A DNA stretch of 48,788 bases from NCBI GenBank assembly GCA_913061115.1, contig CAJXTK010000003.1, positions 1 to 48,788 on the forward strand. Reading direction: 5' to 3'. The position numbers were made by a program, and so were the translations under genes. Numbering within the stretch: the stretch's first letter is position 1; every line of letters begins with the position of its first letter. The stretch is from an uncultured Haliea sp. Its GTDB lineage: Bacteria > Pseudomonadota > Gammaproteobacteria > Pseudomonadales > Halieaceae. Positions 15,965 through 25,077 of this stretch are shown here, in pieces. A model generated the notes under the pieces. It had not been told where the DNA came from. It ran no database searches and saw only the letters and a list, made by a program, of their open reading frames with translations.

Positions 15965-16149
15965 TAAAAAATCTAACTTAAGGTATAGACAGACATCAGA
16001 ATTACACACTGGTGGTATTTTTCTCAGTGCTTCATAGATCAATAATCAATAATCTCTGTCGATGCTAACGGGATTTCGGCTATCTTGTACCCTCGCCCGC
16101 ACTGCATGATCAACTAAGCTTTCGAAGGTACCACCGTGCCAACGCCACA

Positions 16150-16890
16150 TCATCGTAATGAGGCCATTATCTCCAGGCCCTCAAACACTAGATCCGGTAC
16201 GACTTCTCCGCCGCGATCGACTAACTCCATAAGCGACTGGCCCGCACCTCCGCAAAACAGTATCGCCATAGGCTCGCTGGCTGCCTGTTCCAACGCCAGC
16301 GTAATCGCGCCCGCTTGGGCCAGCGCAATGCCATGGCGCACTGCGTGCGCTGTTGAGGTGCCCGGAGACAGTCCATAGCCGACTTCTTCATCAAACCGGA
16401 CGCGATCAGTATCGAGCAACAGGGCGCGCTCCATCAAAGCCGCTCCGGGGATAATATAACCACCCTCATGACGACCATCAGCGCTCACAATATCGATGGT
16501 AAGGGCAGAGCCACTGTCGATAACGCACAGCCTGCTCTTCTTGCGCTCCCGACCACCGAGCATTGCCAACCAGCGATCAACCCCCATGCGTCCCGGTTCT
16601 TCGTAACTGTTCATCAGGCTCCCCGTGCGCGATTCAGAACGTGCAAACCACGGCGCGATACCCCATTGGTTTTCCAGCAGGCGTGACAACAGTAATTCTG
16701 ACGCCGCAGTGGTCACACTCGAAACCCAGATATGATCCAGCGATTCACAGCAATTCAGTAATCGTTGCTGCGAGCTTTCATCATTAGCCCGATAATCTCC
16801 ACGGCTTATGACTCTATTGCCGTTGACCAAGCGCCATTTCGCACGGGTGTTGCCGATATCAAGCTGCAGACAGACGCCAGGACTGTTCAT
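16150..16890 (-). CDS. coaX: Type III pantothenate kinase
   Basis: A 246-residue ASKHA-fold kinase that phosphorylates pantothenate, the first step of coenzyme A synthesis. The phosphate motif DIGNTRAKW is at 11-19, GRMGVDRW near 97-104 is the substrate-binding region, and IDSGSALTID near 119-128 is the second phosphate loop (the usual threonine is replaced by serine in DSGSA). Its ATG overlaps the birA stop as ATGA (16887-16890). The birA-coaX pairing is common in gammaproteobacteria. A 185-base gap with nothing recognisable separates it from the convergent M14-like gene. Confidence 0.95.
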   Translation of the reverse strand: MNSPGVCLQLDIGNTRAKWRLVNGNRVISRGDYRANDESSQQRLLNCCESLDHIWVSSVTTAASELLLSRLLENQWGIAPWFARSESRTGSLMNSYEEPGRMGVDRWLAMLGGRERKKSRLCVIDSGSALTIDIVSADGRHEGGYIIPGAALMERALLLDTDRVRFDEEVGYGLSPGTSTAHAVRHGIALAQAGAITLALEQAASEPMAILFCGGAGQSLMELVDRGGEVVPDLVFEGLEIMASLR

Positions 16891-17864
16891 GAGGCTGCCC
16901 TCAAAGACACTTCACCACCGTACACCGACTGCAAGCCAGTCGCGGTCTCCAACTGCAGCGCACCGCGCGCATCCACTCCACGCGCGATGCCAGCAAGAGG
17001 CACTTCGCCAGCATGTAGCACCACAGCAGCATCGGCTAACGCATCCAGAGACTGCCATTCCTCACGCCAATGGGCAAATCCGCGCTGCTCGAAATCAGCC
17101 ACCAGCGGCAACAACTCATTTAACAGCGCTGCCAATATCCTGCTGCGGCCGGGAGTCTGACTTGAGGTCATTGTGTTGATATCTGTCCAAGCTTGGTCAA
17201 TAGCACCCGCCGCCGCGTCAGGCATGGCCACATTAAGACCCACACCGATGACGACCCGACAGCTTCCGGCCGCGTCACCGCTCATCTCCAACAATATACC
17301 CCCGAGTTTGGCACCATCGTATAACACATCGTTAGGCCATTTGAGCTGCACAGCAGGCACATCACAGGCTCGCAGTGCGCGCGCAACGGCGACCCCTACG
17401 GCCAAGCTCAGCCCCTCTAAAGCCGCCGCCCCTTGAGTAAACTCCCACAGCAGAGACAAATAGAGATTACTCGCATAGGGGCTGACCCACTGCCGACCAC
17501 GGCGGCCACGACCCGCGGACTGTTGCTCCGCAGAGCACACCAAGCCGGTCAAGCCGTCCTGCTCGGCCAAACGCATCACATGGGCGTTGGTCGAGTCGAC
17601 CGTGTCGAGAATCTCCAGACGGCCCATCAGTGCAGCGGCACGCGGATCAAGTCCAGCTTTCACCTGAGCGGCATCGAGCAGGTCAATACCGCCAGGAATG
17701 CGATAGCCTTTACCCTTCACTGACTCAATGGCGAGCACCGAGTCGTTCACTAGGCGATTGACCTGTTTCCACACAGCAGTGCGACTCACACCCATAGCCT
17801 CTGCAAGATCCTGGCCCGAGTGAAACTCGCCATCGGCAAGCAGCGGCAATAATGATCTTGACAT
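16887..17864 (-). CDS. birA: Biotin operon repressor / biotin-[acetyl-CoA-carboxylase] ligase
   Basis: A 325-residue bifunctional protein. Residues 1-60 form the winged helix that binds DNA (HSGQDLAEAMGVSRTAVWKQV). The ligase domain contains the biotinyl-AMP loop GRGRRG at 118-123, the active-site KWPNDV near 178 and GVGLNV near 212, followed by the SH3-like C-terminal domain (VLHAGEVPLAGIARGVDARGAL). It attaches biotin to carrier proteins, including the LiuD subunit encoded about 3.5 kb away and diverging from it. It is co-transcribed with coaX by overlap. An extended -10 promoter and a 14-base palindrome lie just upstream. Confidence 0.96.
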   Translation of the reverse strand: MSRSLLPLLADGEFHSGQDLAEAMGVSRTAVWKQVNRLVNDSVLAIESVKGKGYRIPGGIDLLDAAQVKAGLDPRAAALMGRLEILDTVDSTNAHVMRLAEQDGLTGLVCSAEQQSAGRGRRGRQWVSPYASNLYLSLLWEFTQGAAALEGLSLAVGVAVARALRACDVPAVQLKWPNDVLYDGAKLGGILLEMSGDAAGSCRVVIGVGLNVAMPDAAAGAIDQAWTDINTMTSSQTPGRSRILAALLNELLPLVADFEQRGFAHWREEWQSLDALADAAVVLHAGEVPLAGIARGVDARGALQLETATGLQSVYGGEVSLRAAS

Positions 17865-17897
17865 GAATGACGGTACTCTTCGGTCACTGGATGAGGG

Positions 17898-17926
17898 ATG
17901 ATAGCAAATAATCTCGATATATCGAG
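17898..17926 (-). promoter_or_regulatory. birA promoter region with a 14-base perfect palindrome
   Basis: CTCGATATATCGAG (17913-17926) is a perfect palindrome without spacer. On the minus strand it is followed by an extended -10, TGC-TATCAT, with TATCAT at 17903-17898. The palindrome occupies the -35 position of this promoter, where a bound protein would block transcription of birA-coaX. It does not look like the known E. coli BirA operator, so the binding factor is unknown. Confidence 0.45.
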
Positions 17927-18021
17927 TGGCATAACTCTTCCAGCGCCCGGATTATCCCGCCTAGCGGCTACAGGAGCGGACCTGAGTCATCTCATCGTAC
18001 TAACCTCAATTAACCTTCCGT

Positions 18022-18035
18022 TTACGTTAACGTAA
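18022..18035. promoter_or_regulatory. LiuR-type operator in the liu operon promoter
   Basis: TTACGTTAACGTAA is a perfect 14-base palindrome, 49 bases before the liuR start. MerR-family LiuR sites in gammaproteobacteria are ACGT-containing palindromes of this kind. A -35-like TTTACG (18021-18026) and -10-like TACAGT (18044-18049), 17 bases apart, flank and overlap it. The adjacent gene is a LiuR-like MerR regulator, so autoregulation and control of liuABDE are expected. Confidence 0.7.
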
Positions 18036-18084
18036 TTGTTTGATACAGTGCCGTTTGCCACTCGTTGTGCAGGAGGAACAGCAC

Positions 18085-18492
18085 ATGCCAAACCAAACCT
18101 ACACAATCTCAGAGCTGGCTAGCGAGTTCGGGGTCACCACCCGCGCCATCCGTTTTTACGAGGAAAAAGGCCTCGTCCAGCCCCTACGTGAGGGGCAGAG
18201 GCGAGTCTATACCACTGCTGACCGGGTTCGCATAAAGCTGATCCTGCGTGGAAAGCGTATTGGCATGACGCTGCAGGAAAGCGTCGAAGTGATTGATTTG
18301 TACGACCCACTGCGCAATAACACAGAACAACTTCTCTCACTGATCAATACGATCTCAGGGCGCCAAGCTAGACTTCTGCAGCAAAAAGACGATATCGATG
18401 ACATGCTGACAGGACTCAGCGAGGTACTGGGGCTTTGCGAGAAGGCGCTGGGAAAACGCCAGAAAAAAATTTCAGCAATCCCAAAGAAATGA
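18085..18492 (+). CDS. liuR: MerR-family regulator of leucine/isovalerate catabolism
   Basis: A 135-residue MerR protein. The winged helix at the N-terminus ([28 protein letters not shown] followed by [25 protein letters not shown], described in two parts) matches LiuR-like regulators, and a dimerisation helix covers about 80-120. An upstream in-frame ATG at 18040 is rejected because ATG 18085 has the strong SD AGGAGGAA and gives the normal N-terminus. It directly precedes liuA, 13 bases away, and an ACGT-type palindrome lies in its promoter. It should control the operon in response to a branched-chain acyl-CoA or related signal. Confidence 0.9.
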   Translation: MPNQTYTISELASEFGVTTRAIRFYEEKGLVQPLREGQRRVYTTADRVRIKLILRGKRIGMTLQESVEVIDLYDPLRNNTEQLLSLINTISGRQARLLQQKDDIDDMLTGLSEVLGLCEKALGKRQKKISAIPKK

Positions 18493-18505
18493 TAGGACAT
18501 CCATT

Positions 18506-19675
18506 ATGAGCTCCCGCTACCCTACCCTCAACTTTGGCCTTGGGGAAGACATCGACATGCTGCGCGATGCGGTCTACCAAATGTGCCAAAAAGAAATTGT
18601 CCCGCGCGCGGCAGACATAGACCGCAGTAATGAGTTCCCCATGGATCTATGGCGAACGTTAGGAGACATGGGCCTGTTGGGAATTACCGTAGAAGATAGC
18701 TATGGCGGCAGCAATATGGGATACCTCGCCCACTCGGTGGTCATGGAGGAAATTAGCCGCGCCTCTGCCTCTGTCGGACTGTCCTATGGCGCCATGTCCA
18801 ATCTGTGCCTTAACCAGTTAGCCAAGAACGGCAATGAGGAACAAAAACAGAAATACCTTCCAAAGCTGTGTTCGGGTCAACACATAGGCGCACTGGCCAT
18901 GTCAGAAGCCAACGCCGGCTCCGACGTGGTGAGCATGAAATTAAATGCTCGCAAACAGGGCGACAGCTACATACTCAACGGGACTAAAATGTGGATCACC
19001 AACGGCCCCGATGCCCATGTCTACATAATCTATGCCAAAACCGATCCTGAGGCAGGATCCAAAGGCATTACTGCGTTCATCGTTGAGCGCGATGCCCCAG
19101 GATTCTCCCGCTCGCCTAAACTCGACAAACTCGGTATGCGCGGCTCCAACACCTGTGAGCTGGTCTTCCAAAATTGTGAGGTGCCAGCTGAAAATAGACT
19201 GCACAATGAAGGCGACGGCGTGAGAATACTCATGTCAGGTTTAGACTATGAACGCACTGTATTGTCCGGAGGACCGGTGGGCATCATGCAAGCCTGCCTG
19301 GACGAGGTTCTGCCCTACCTGCACGACCGCAAACAATTCGGACAGAGCATAGGAGAGTTTCAACTGATGCAGGGCAAGCTAGCAGACATGTACGCTGACC
19401 TCAATGCCTGTCGTGCCTATTTATATGCCGTCGCGAGTGCCTGTGACAGAGGTGAGGGAACACGTCAGGACTGCGCTGCAGTGATTCTTTATACCGCAGA
19501 GAAAGCGACCCAGATGGCACTGCAGGCAATACAGGCGCTAGGGGGTTTCGGTTATACCAATGATGCCAACGCTGGACGCCTGCTGCGTGATGCCAAACTT
19601 TACGAAATCGGCGCAGGCACCTCCGAAATACGGCGCATGCTCATCGGCCGCGAACTGTTTAACGCAACTGCTTAG
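18506..19675 (+). CDS. liuA: Isovaleryl-CoA dehydrogenase
   Basis: A 389-residue FAD-dependent acyl-CoA dehydrogenase oxidising isovaleryl-CoA to 3-methylcrotonyl-CoA in leucine breakdown, passing electrons to ETF. Family motifs are present: [15 protein letters not shown] near 130, [13 protein letters not shown] near 157, [12 protein letters not shown] near 208, and the C-terminal [21 protein letters not shown]. The catalytic glutamate characteristic of isovaleryl-CoA dehydrogenases lies in the [12 protein letters not shown] helix (about 246-257), instead of in the C-terminal helix used by short-chain enzymes. Position between liuR and liuB confirms the call. Confidence 0.96.
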   Translation: MSSRYPTLNFGLGEDIDMLRDAVYQMCQKEIVPRAADIDRSNEFPMDLWRTLGDMGLLGITVEDSYGGSNMGYLAHSVVMEEISRASASVGLSYGAMSNLCLNQLAKNGNEEQKQKYLPKLCSGQHIGALAMSEANAGSDVVSMKLNARKQGDSYILNGTKMWITNGPDAHVYIIYAKTDPEAGSKGITAFIVERDAPGFSRSPKLDKLGMRGSNTCELVFQNCEVPAENRLHNEGDGVRILMSGLDYERTVLSGGPVGIMQACLDEVLPYLHDRKQFGQSIGEFQLMQGKLADMYADLNACRAYLYAVASACDRGEGTRQDCAAVILYTAEKATQMALQAIQALGGFGYTNDANAGRLLRDAKLYEIGAGTSEIRRMLIGRELFNATA

Positions 19676-19685
19676 GAGCACACAC

Positions 19686-21293
19686 ATGGCACTGCTGGAT
19701 TCACGCATCAATACTCGGGGCGACATTTTCGACAAAAATCGGGAACACATGGAAGCGCAGGTTGATGACCTGCGACAGCGAGTCGATGTTATTCACCAAG
19801 GAGGTGGCGAAAAGGCTCAGGAGCGTCACACCTCCCGCGGCAAGCTACTCCCGCGGGAGCGACTCAATGCCTTACTGGATCCGGGCTCTCCATTTTTGGA
19901 GCTGTCCCAGCTCGCCGCCTACAACGTCTATACAGACGATGTGCCGGGCGCCGGAATCATTACCGGTATTGGCCGCGTCTGCGGTCTGGAATGCATGATC
20001 TTTATAAACGACGCCACGGTTAAGGGCGGCGCCTACTATCCGCTCACAGTAAAAAAACAGGGTCGAGCGCAAACCATTGCCGAAGAGAATCACTTGCCCT
20101 GCCTCTACCTCGTGGATTCTGGTGGTGCCTTTTTGCCATTACAGGACGAGGTATTTCCGGATCGCGAGCACTTCGGGCACGCGTTCTACAATCAGGCACG
20201 TATGTCATCGAAGGGAATCCCACAGATAGCCGCGGTGCTGGGTTCCTGCACCGCCGGGGGGGCTTATTTGCCCGCCATGGCGGATGAATCCATTATCGTC
20301 AAAAATCAGGGGACCATTTTCTTGGGTGGACCCCCGTTAGTAAAAGCCGCTACCGGTGAAATCGTTTCGGCGGAAGAACTTGGCGGAGCTGATGTGCACT
20401 GCCGTACCTCCGGCGTCACCGACCATTATGCCAACAATGATCATCACGCTCTGGAACTGTTACGTCGCTCAGTGAGTCGCCTGAATCGAGTCAAGCCCGT
20501 TACCATAGACGTGCAACCTAGCGTCGAGCCGCTCTATCGCGTGAAAGACATTTATGGCGTGATTCCTGCTGACACCAAACAGCCTTACGATGTACGCGAG
20601 GTGATTGCCCGCATCGTCGATGGCTCAGATTTTGACGAATTTAAAGCGCTGTTCGGTGAGACGCTAGTCTGTGGTTTCGCGCGTATTCACGGTTACCCGG
20701 TGGGCATCGTCGCGAACAACGGCATACTGTTCAGTGAGTCAGCGGTCAAGGGGGCTCACTTCGTCACGTTGTGCGCGCAGCGTAAAATACCATTGGTATT
20801 CCTGCAGAACATCACGGGCTTCATGGTGGGCAAGCAATATGAGGCAGGGGGTATCGCTCGTCACGGTGCAAAAATGGTGCACGCCGTAGCCTGTGCCAGA
20901 GTGCCCAAATTCACGGTGATGATAGGGGGATCATTCGGCGCGGGTAACTACGCCATGTGTGGACGTGCCTATGAGCCGCGCTTTCTTTTCATGTGGCCTA
21001 ACGCTCGTATCTCAGTCATGGGTGGCGAGCAGGCAGCGGGGGTACTCGCTACGATAAAACAGGACCAGATGGCGCGCGATGACAAGCTCATGAGCCCCGA
21101 AGAGGAGGCTGCCTTCAAGCAGCCTATTATCGATTTGTATGAAGAACAGGGGCACCCCTACTACGCGTCAGCGCGATTATGGGATGACGGGGTGATAGAT
21201 CCGGCAGATACCCGCAAGGTTCTGGGTCTCTGTATTTCAGCATCATTGAATGCGCCAATTGAGGAGACGTCTTTCGGCGTATTCAGGATGTGA
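19686..21293 (+). CDS. liuB: 3-methylcrotonyl-CoA carboxylase, carboxyltransferase (beta) subunit
   Basis: A 535-residue carboxyltransferase of the biotin-dependent acyl-CoA carboxylase family; with LiuD it carboxylates 3-methylcrotonyl-CoA. The N-terminus [23 protein letters not shown], seen in parts, is diagnostic. Further signatures are [13 protein letters not shown] near 195, [16 protein letters not shown] near 420 and [13 protein letters not shown] near 445. The frame extends upstream to 19560 inside liuA, but ATG 19686 has the SD AGGAG ten bases before it and gives the standard N-terminus. The stop is followed by a 68-base gap before liuD. Confidence 0.96.
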   Translation: MALLDSRINTRGDIFDKNREHMEAQVDDLRQRVDVIHQGGGEKAQERHTSRGKLLPRERLNALLDPGSPFLELSQLAAYNVYTDDVPGAGIITGIGRVCGLECMIFINDATVKGGAYYPLTVKKQGRAQTIAEENHLPCLYLVDSGGAFLPLQDEVFPDREHFGHAFYNQARMSSKGIPQIAAVLGSCTAGGAYLPAMADESIIVKNQGTIFLGGPPLVKAATGEIVSAEELGGADVHCRTSGVTDHYANNDHHALELLRRSVSRLNRVKPVTIDVQPSVEPLYRVKDIYGVIPADTKQPYDVREVIARIVDGSDFDEFKALFGETLVCGFARIHGYPVGIVANNGILFSESAVKGAHFVTLCAQRKIPLVFLQNITGFMVGKQYEAGGIARHGAKMVHAVACARVPKFTVMIGGSFGAGNYAMCGRAYEPRFLFMWPNARISVMGGEQAAGVLATIKQDQMARDDKLMSPEEEAAFKQPIIDLYEEQGHPYYASARLWDDGVIDPADTRKVLGLCISASLNAPIEETSFGVFRM

Positions 21294-21361
21294 TGCGCTT
21301 GATCGTTCGTTGTTTCTCATTTCTCCGCTCTCTACCTAATAAGGTGCGAGGTTAGAACATC

Positions 21362-23359
21362 ATGTTTAAAAAAATTCTCATTGCCAACCGCGGTGAAATT
21401 GCCTGCCGCATTATCAAGACGGCACGGCGTATGGGCGTGGCAACCGTAGCGGTGTATTCAGATGCAGATCGTGATGCGCTGCATGTAAAACTGGCGGACG
21501 AGGCGATCCATATTGGCGCAGCTCCTGCGCGGGAGTCCTACCTGTTGGGAGAGAAGATACTGGCGGCCGCGCAAATTACGCACGCGCAAGCCATACATCC
21601 AGGCTATGGTTTTCTGTCAGAAAATGCTGATTTTGCAGCGGCCTGTGCGGATCAGGGTGTGGTATTTATTGGTCCCGGTGTTGCGGCGATTGCATCCATG
21701 GGCAGCAAATCTGCGGCCAAACGTATTATGGAGCAGGCGGGTGTGCCACTGGTGCCCGGCTATCATGGGAATGATCAGGACCCAGCGCGGCTAAAGTCTG
21801 CGGCTCAATCAATGGGATACCCAGTGCTGCTCAAAGCAACCGCTGGCGGCGGCGGCAAAGGAATGCGCCAAGTGTCGTCGGCAGACGAATTCGACGAGGC
21901 GCTGGCCGCTGCCAAACGAGAGTCCCTAGCCAGTTTTAGTGATGACACAATGCTAGTGGAAAAATACCTCATCAAACCACGGCACGTGGAATTCCAAATA
22001 TTTTTCGATCATCTGGGACACGGTATTTACCTGGCGGAACGTGATTGTTCGGTGCAGCGACGTCACCAAAAAATTATTGAAGAAGCCCCCGCTCCGGGTA
22101 TGACTGACACACTGCGACGGGCGATGGGTGAAACCGCCATCACGGCGGCGCGCGCCATCGACTACCGTGGAGCGGGTACCGTAGAATTTTTGCTACAACA
22201 GGACGACAGCTTTTATTTTATGGAGATGAACACCCGCCTACAGGTTGAGCATCCGATCACGGAGATGATTACGGGGCTGGACTTAGTGGAGTGGCAGTTG
22301 CGGGTCGCATGTGGCGAACCCCTGCCACTGACACAAGAGGCAGTACAGATTCGCGGACATGCGTTTGAGGCGAGAGTCTATGCGGAAGACCCGGATAACG
22401 ACTTCTTGCCGGTTACCGGCACATTGGATTTTTTACGCCCACCCGATCAATCCCGGTATGTGCGGGTAGACACCGGAGTATGCCAAGGTGATCACATCAG
22501 CGTGTACTACGACCCGATGATCGCTAAATTAATTGTTTGGGACGAATCCCGTGATCGCGCGCTGCAGAGACTCAGCACGGCGCTCTCGCAATACCGTATC
22601 AGCGGCACCGTCACCAATCTCGACTTCCTTTACAATCTGGCGACCTGCCGTCCCTTTGAGGAGGCACAGTTGGATACAGGCTTTATCGATGAGCATGCGC
22701 AGTTACTTTTCCATACACACCGCGGGAACCTCGAGCGCGAATTGCCGCTAGCCGCATTAGCATTGCTACTGCATAAACAGCGACGAGCCAAATTGACCGC
22801 CTCTTGCATTGACCCTTACTCTCCGTGGCAAGACACCAACGCATGGCGCCTGAACGGACTGCACAGTCACCATATCACGCTGCACTGCCAGCAACAGGAT
22901 TACGCGGTCGAGTTAGAGCAGCGGGGGACACAGTATCGGGTGCGCGCAGCAGGTCATGAAACGCTGTTGGCGGGCACACTGGAGGACAATACACTGCATC
23001 TTGAAATCGACGGGCACCGACGCCGCGCTACCCTGGCACACACGCACGACAGTTTTACCCTTTATTTGCCAGAGGGCGCCTGCCATTTTCACGAAGTCTT
23101 TGCTGACACAGGTGAAGCAGAGGATACCGGCGGTGATGGCGGACTGCGAGCGCCAATGAACGGCACGATCGTCACGCTGCTGGCGCGAGTGGGCGATCAG
23201 ATAGAAACCGGCGCGCCGCTGTTGGTCATGGAAGCGATGAAAATGGAACACACTATTCGGGCACCCTGTCCTGGCATAGTGCAAGCCTTCTATTATGAGA
23301 GCGGCGATTTAGTCGATGGCGGTGCAGCGCTGGTCGACTTTGTCGTCAGTGAGGAGTAA
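21362..23359 (+). CDS. liuD: 3-methylcrotonyl-CoA carboxylase, biotin-carboxylase/carrier (alpha) subunit
   Basis: A 665-residue subunit. It has the biotin carboxylase N-terminus (KILIANRGEIACRI at 4-17), the ATP-grasp glycine loop GGGGKGMRQV near 162-171, and the catalytic segment EMNTRLQVEHPITEM near 287-301. A BT-like linker follows, then the biotinyl carrier domain with the modified lysine in MEAMKMEH (Lys627). It carboxylates biotin with bicarbonate and ATP and is biotinylated by BirA. In the usual order liuC sits between liuB and liuD; here it does not. SD GAGG lies about ten bases upstream of ATG 21362. Confidence 0.96.
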   Translation: MFKKILIANRGEIACRIIKTARRMGVATVAVYSDADRDALHVKLADEAIHIGAAPARESYLLGEKILAAAQITHAQAIHPGYGFLSENADFAAACADQGVVFIGPGVAAIASMGSKSAAKRIMEQAGVPLVPGYHGNDQDPARLKSAAQSMGYPVLLKATAGGGGKGMRQVSSADEFDEALAAAKRESLASFSDDTMLVEKYLIKPRHVEFQIFFDHLGHGIYLAERDCSVQRRHQKIIEEAPAPGMTDTLRRAMGETAITAARAIDYRGAGTVEFLLQQDDSFYFMEMNTRLQVEHPITEMITGLDLVEWQLRVACGEPLPLTQEAVQIRGHAFEARVYAEDPDNDFLPVTGTLDFLRPPDQSRYVRVDTGVCQGDHISVYYDPMIAKLIVWDESRDRALQRLSTALSQYRISGTVTNLDFLYNLATCRPFEEAQLDTGFIDEHAQLLFHTHRGNLERELPLAALALLLHKQRRAKLTASCIDPYSPWQDTNAWRLNGLHSHHITLHCQQQDYAVELEQRGTQYRVRAAGHETLLAGTLEDNTLHLEIDGHRRRATLAHTHDSFTLYLPEGACHFHEVFADTGEAEDTGGDGGLRAPMNGTIVTLLARVGDQIETGAPLLVMEAMKMEHTIRAPCPGIVQAFYYESGDLVDGGAALVDFVVSEE

Positions 23360-23365
23360 TCACCC

Positions 23366-24268
23366 ATGAGCCTTCCTAAAACCGTTCGGCTGGTAGAGGT
23401 CGGCCCCCGAGATGGCCTACAGAGTGAATCCCAAACCATCCCCCTTGCCGCCAAGCTACAACTAATAGACGACCTGACTCGTGCCGGTCACTCCTATATT
23501 GAGGCTGGCAGTTTTGTGAACCCGAAGTGGGTGCCGCAAATGGCTGATAGTGAACAGGTCTTTAGCCGCATTGAACGCCGCCCCGGCGTTCGCTACTGCG
23601 CCCTCACACCCAACCTTCAGGGGTTTGAGCGCGCTTTGGCCGTTGGCGCTGACGAAGTCGCCATTTTTGCCGTCGCCTCAGAGACCTTCTCCCATAAAAA
23701 TATCAACTGCAGCATCGAAGAGAGCCTAGTACGTTTTCGCGAGGTGATGGAAGCCGCACAACAGCACAATATACCGGTGCGCGGTTACGTGTCCTGTGTG
23801 CTCGGCTGCCCCTACGAGGGGGAGGTGTCCTCGCAAAACGTGGCGGAGGTTACTGCCAAATTGTTTGATATGGGGTGTTATGAGGTCTCATTAGGCGACA
23901 CCATTGGCGTCGGCAACGCAGGGAGCATGGAACGTCTTCTGCGTGTCTTGCTCGCACGCTTTAACCCCGATCAACTGGCCGTGCACTGCCACGACACATA
24001 CGGCCAGGCGCTGAGCAATATCCTGATCGCACTCCAGCATGGCATTCACACCATTGACGCCTCCGTCGCCGGACTGGGTGGCTGTCCGTACGCACCTGGC
24101 GCCTCGGGCAATGTCGCCACCGAGGATGTGATCTACATGCTCCACGGCATGGGTATCGCAACCGGTATTGATCTGGAGCTATTGGTTGCAGCAGGGAGCC
24201 GAATTTCGGCGACTCTTGGCCGGACGAACGCATCCGCCGTAGCGCGGGCGCGCCTCGCAAAGCCATAA
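23366..24268 (+). CDS. liuE: Hydroxymethylglutaryl-CoA lyase
   Basis: A 300-residue DRE-TIM metallolyase that cleaves HMG-CoA to acetyl-CoA and acetoacetate, the last step of leucine degradation. The N-terminal VEVGPRDGLQSE (11-22) carries the DRE-TIM signature and metal aspartate. VHCHDTYGQ near 206-214 supplies metal histidines, and the active-site cysteine is in GLGGCPYAPGASGN near 234-247. It starts six bases after the liuD stop and closes the operon. No transcription terminator is visible after it, only a hairpin at 24329-24362. Confidence 0.96.
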   Translation: MSLPKTVRLVEVGPRDGLQSESQTIPLAAKLQLIDDLTRAGHSYIEAGSFVNPKWVPQMADSEQVFSRIERRPGVRYCALTPNLQGFERALAVGADEVAIFAVASETFSHKNINCSIEESLVRFREVMEAAQQHNIPVRGYVSCVLGCPYEGEVSSQNVAEVTAKLFDMGCYEVSLGDTIGVGNAGSMERLLRVLLARFNPDQLAVHCHDTYGQALSNILIALQHGIHTIDASVAGLGGCPYAPGASGNVATEDVIYMLHGMGIATGIDLELLVAAGSRISATLGRTNASAVARARLAKP

Positions 24269-24328
24269 ACGCAGTGCCGTATGACCCACCATCGCAGTGC
24301 ATTTCTGCGCAGATCATCCGCCGCCCTG

Positions 24329-24362
24329 ATACGCCTATTGGAAATCAGTCACAATGGCGTAT
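24329..24362. repeat. Inverted repeat between liuE and yaeQ
   Basis: ATACGCC-T-ATTG and CAATGGCGTAT form an 11-bp stem with one bulged T and an 11-base loop. It lies 34 bases before yaeQ and has no T-tract after it. It may be a regulatory palindrome for yaeQ or a 3' stem of the liu mRNA. Confidence 0.4.
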
Positions 24363-24395
24363 CCTCCACTCCCCCTCTAAGGACACACCCTAAAC

Positions 24396-24938
24396 ATGGC
24401 GCTCAAACCGACCATCTATAAAGCCCAGATCGAACTCGCTGACAGCGATCGCAATTGCTATGAATCACTCTCCCTGACCTTGGCCAAACATCCGTCAGAA
24501 ACACTGGAGCGAATGATGGTGAGGCTACTGGCTTACTGCCTGAACTGTGCACGCGGATTGGAGTTCACCAAAGGCATCTCCACCGCTGATGAACCAGACT
24601 TATGGGTACACAGCGACAGCGGGGAAATTGAACACTGGATAGAGGTTGGGCATCCGGAGGAAGCTCGCCTACGCAAAGCTTGCGGCCGAGCTCGTCAGGT
24701 GAGCGTTTACGCGTTTGCCAAAAGCACACCGACCTGGTGGAAATTGAACAATGAGGCCATCAGTGCACTACCGCATTTACACGTATGGCTACTTGACTGG
24801 ACCGAGATTCAGTCGGCAGCCGATCTTCTCAATCGCACAGTGCAACTGAATGTCAGTATCGTGGGTGGAATCTTGTACCTCGACAATGGCAGTAATTCCA
24901 CCAGCGTAGAACCTATATTGCTATGCCAAACCGATTGA
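24396..24938 (+). CDS. yaeQ: YaeQ family protein
   Basis: A 180-residue cytoplasmic protein matching the YaeQ family along its length: MALKPTIYKAQIELADSDR at the start, HPSETLERMMVRLLAYCLN near 30-48, and EPDLWVHSDSGEIEHWIEVG near 67-86. The family adopts a PD-(D/E)XK nuclease-like fold; the conserved acidic residues and lysine (ADEPDLW, EHWIEVG, RKACGRA) are visible. Its role is unclear; early links to RfaH suppression are disputed. It is co-directional with liuE but separated by 127 bases with a hairpin, so it is probably its own unit. Confidence 0.9.
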   Translation: MALKPTIYKAQIELADSDRNCYESLSLTLAKHPSETLERMMVRLLAYCLNCARGLEFTKGISTADEPDLWVHSDSGEIEHWIEVGHPEEARLRKACGRARQVSVYAFAKSTPTWWKLNNEAISALPHLHVWLLDWTEIQSAADLLNRTVQLNVSIVGGILYLDNGSNSTSVEPILLCQTD

Positions 24939-25077
24939 CGGCCTTAAGAGACAGCCTCCGAATTAGGCACTGGCTGCGGACGCAACAAAAACACCAGGAA
25001 CAACACGTTCAGACCCGCTGGCGAGCATAAAAAACGGGATTGCGTAAATAACAAGATTCATAAAACGGGGCCTATAA

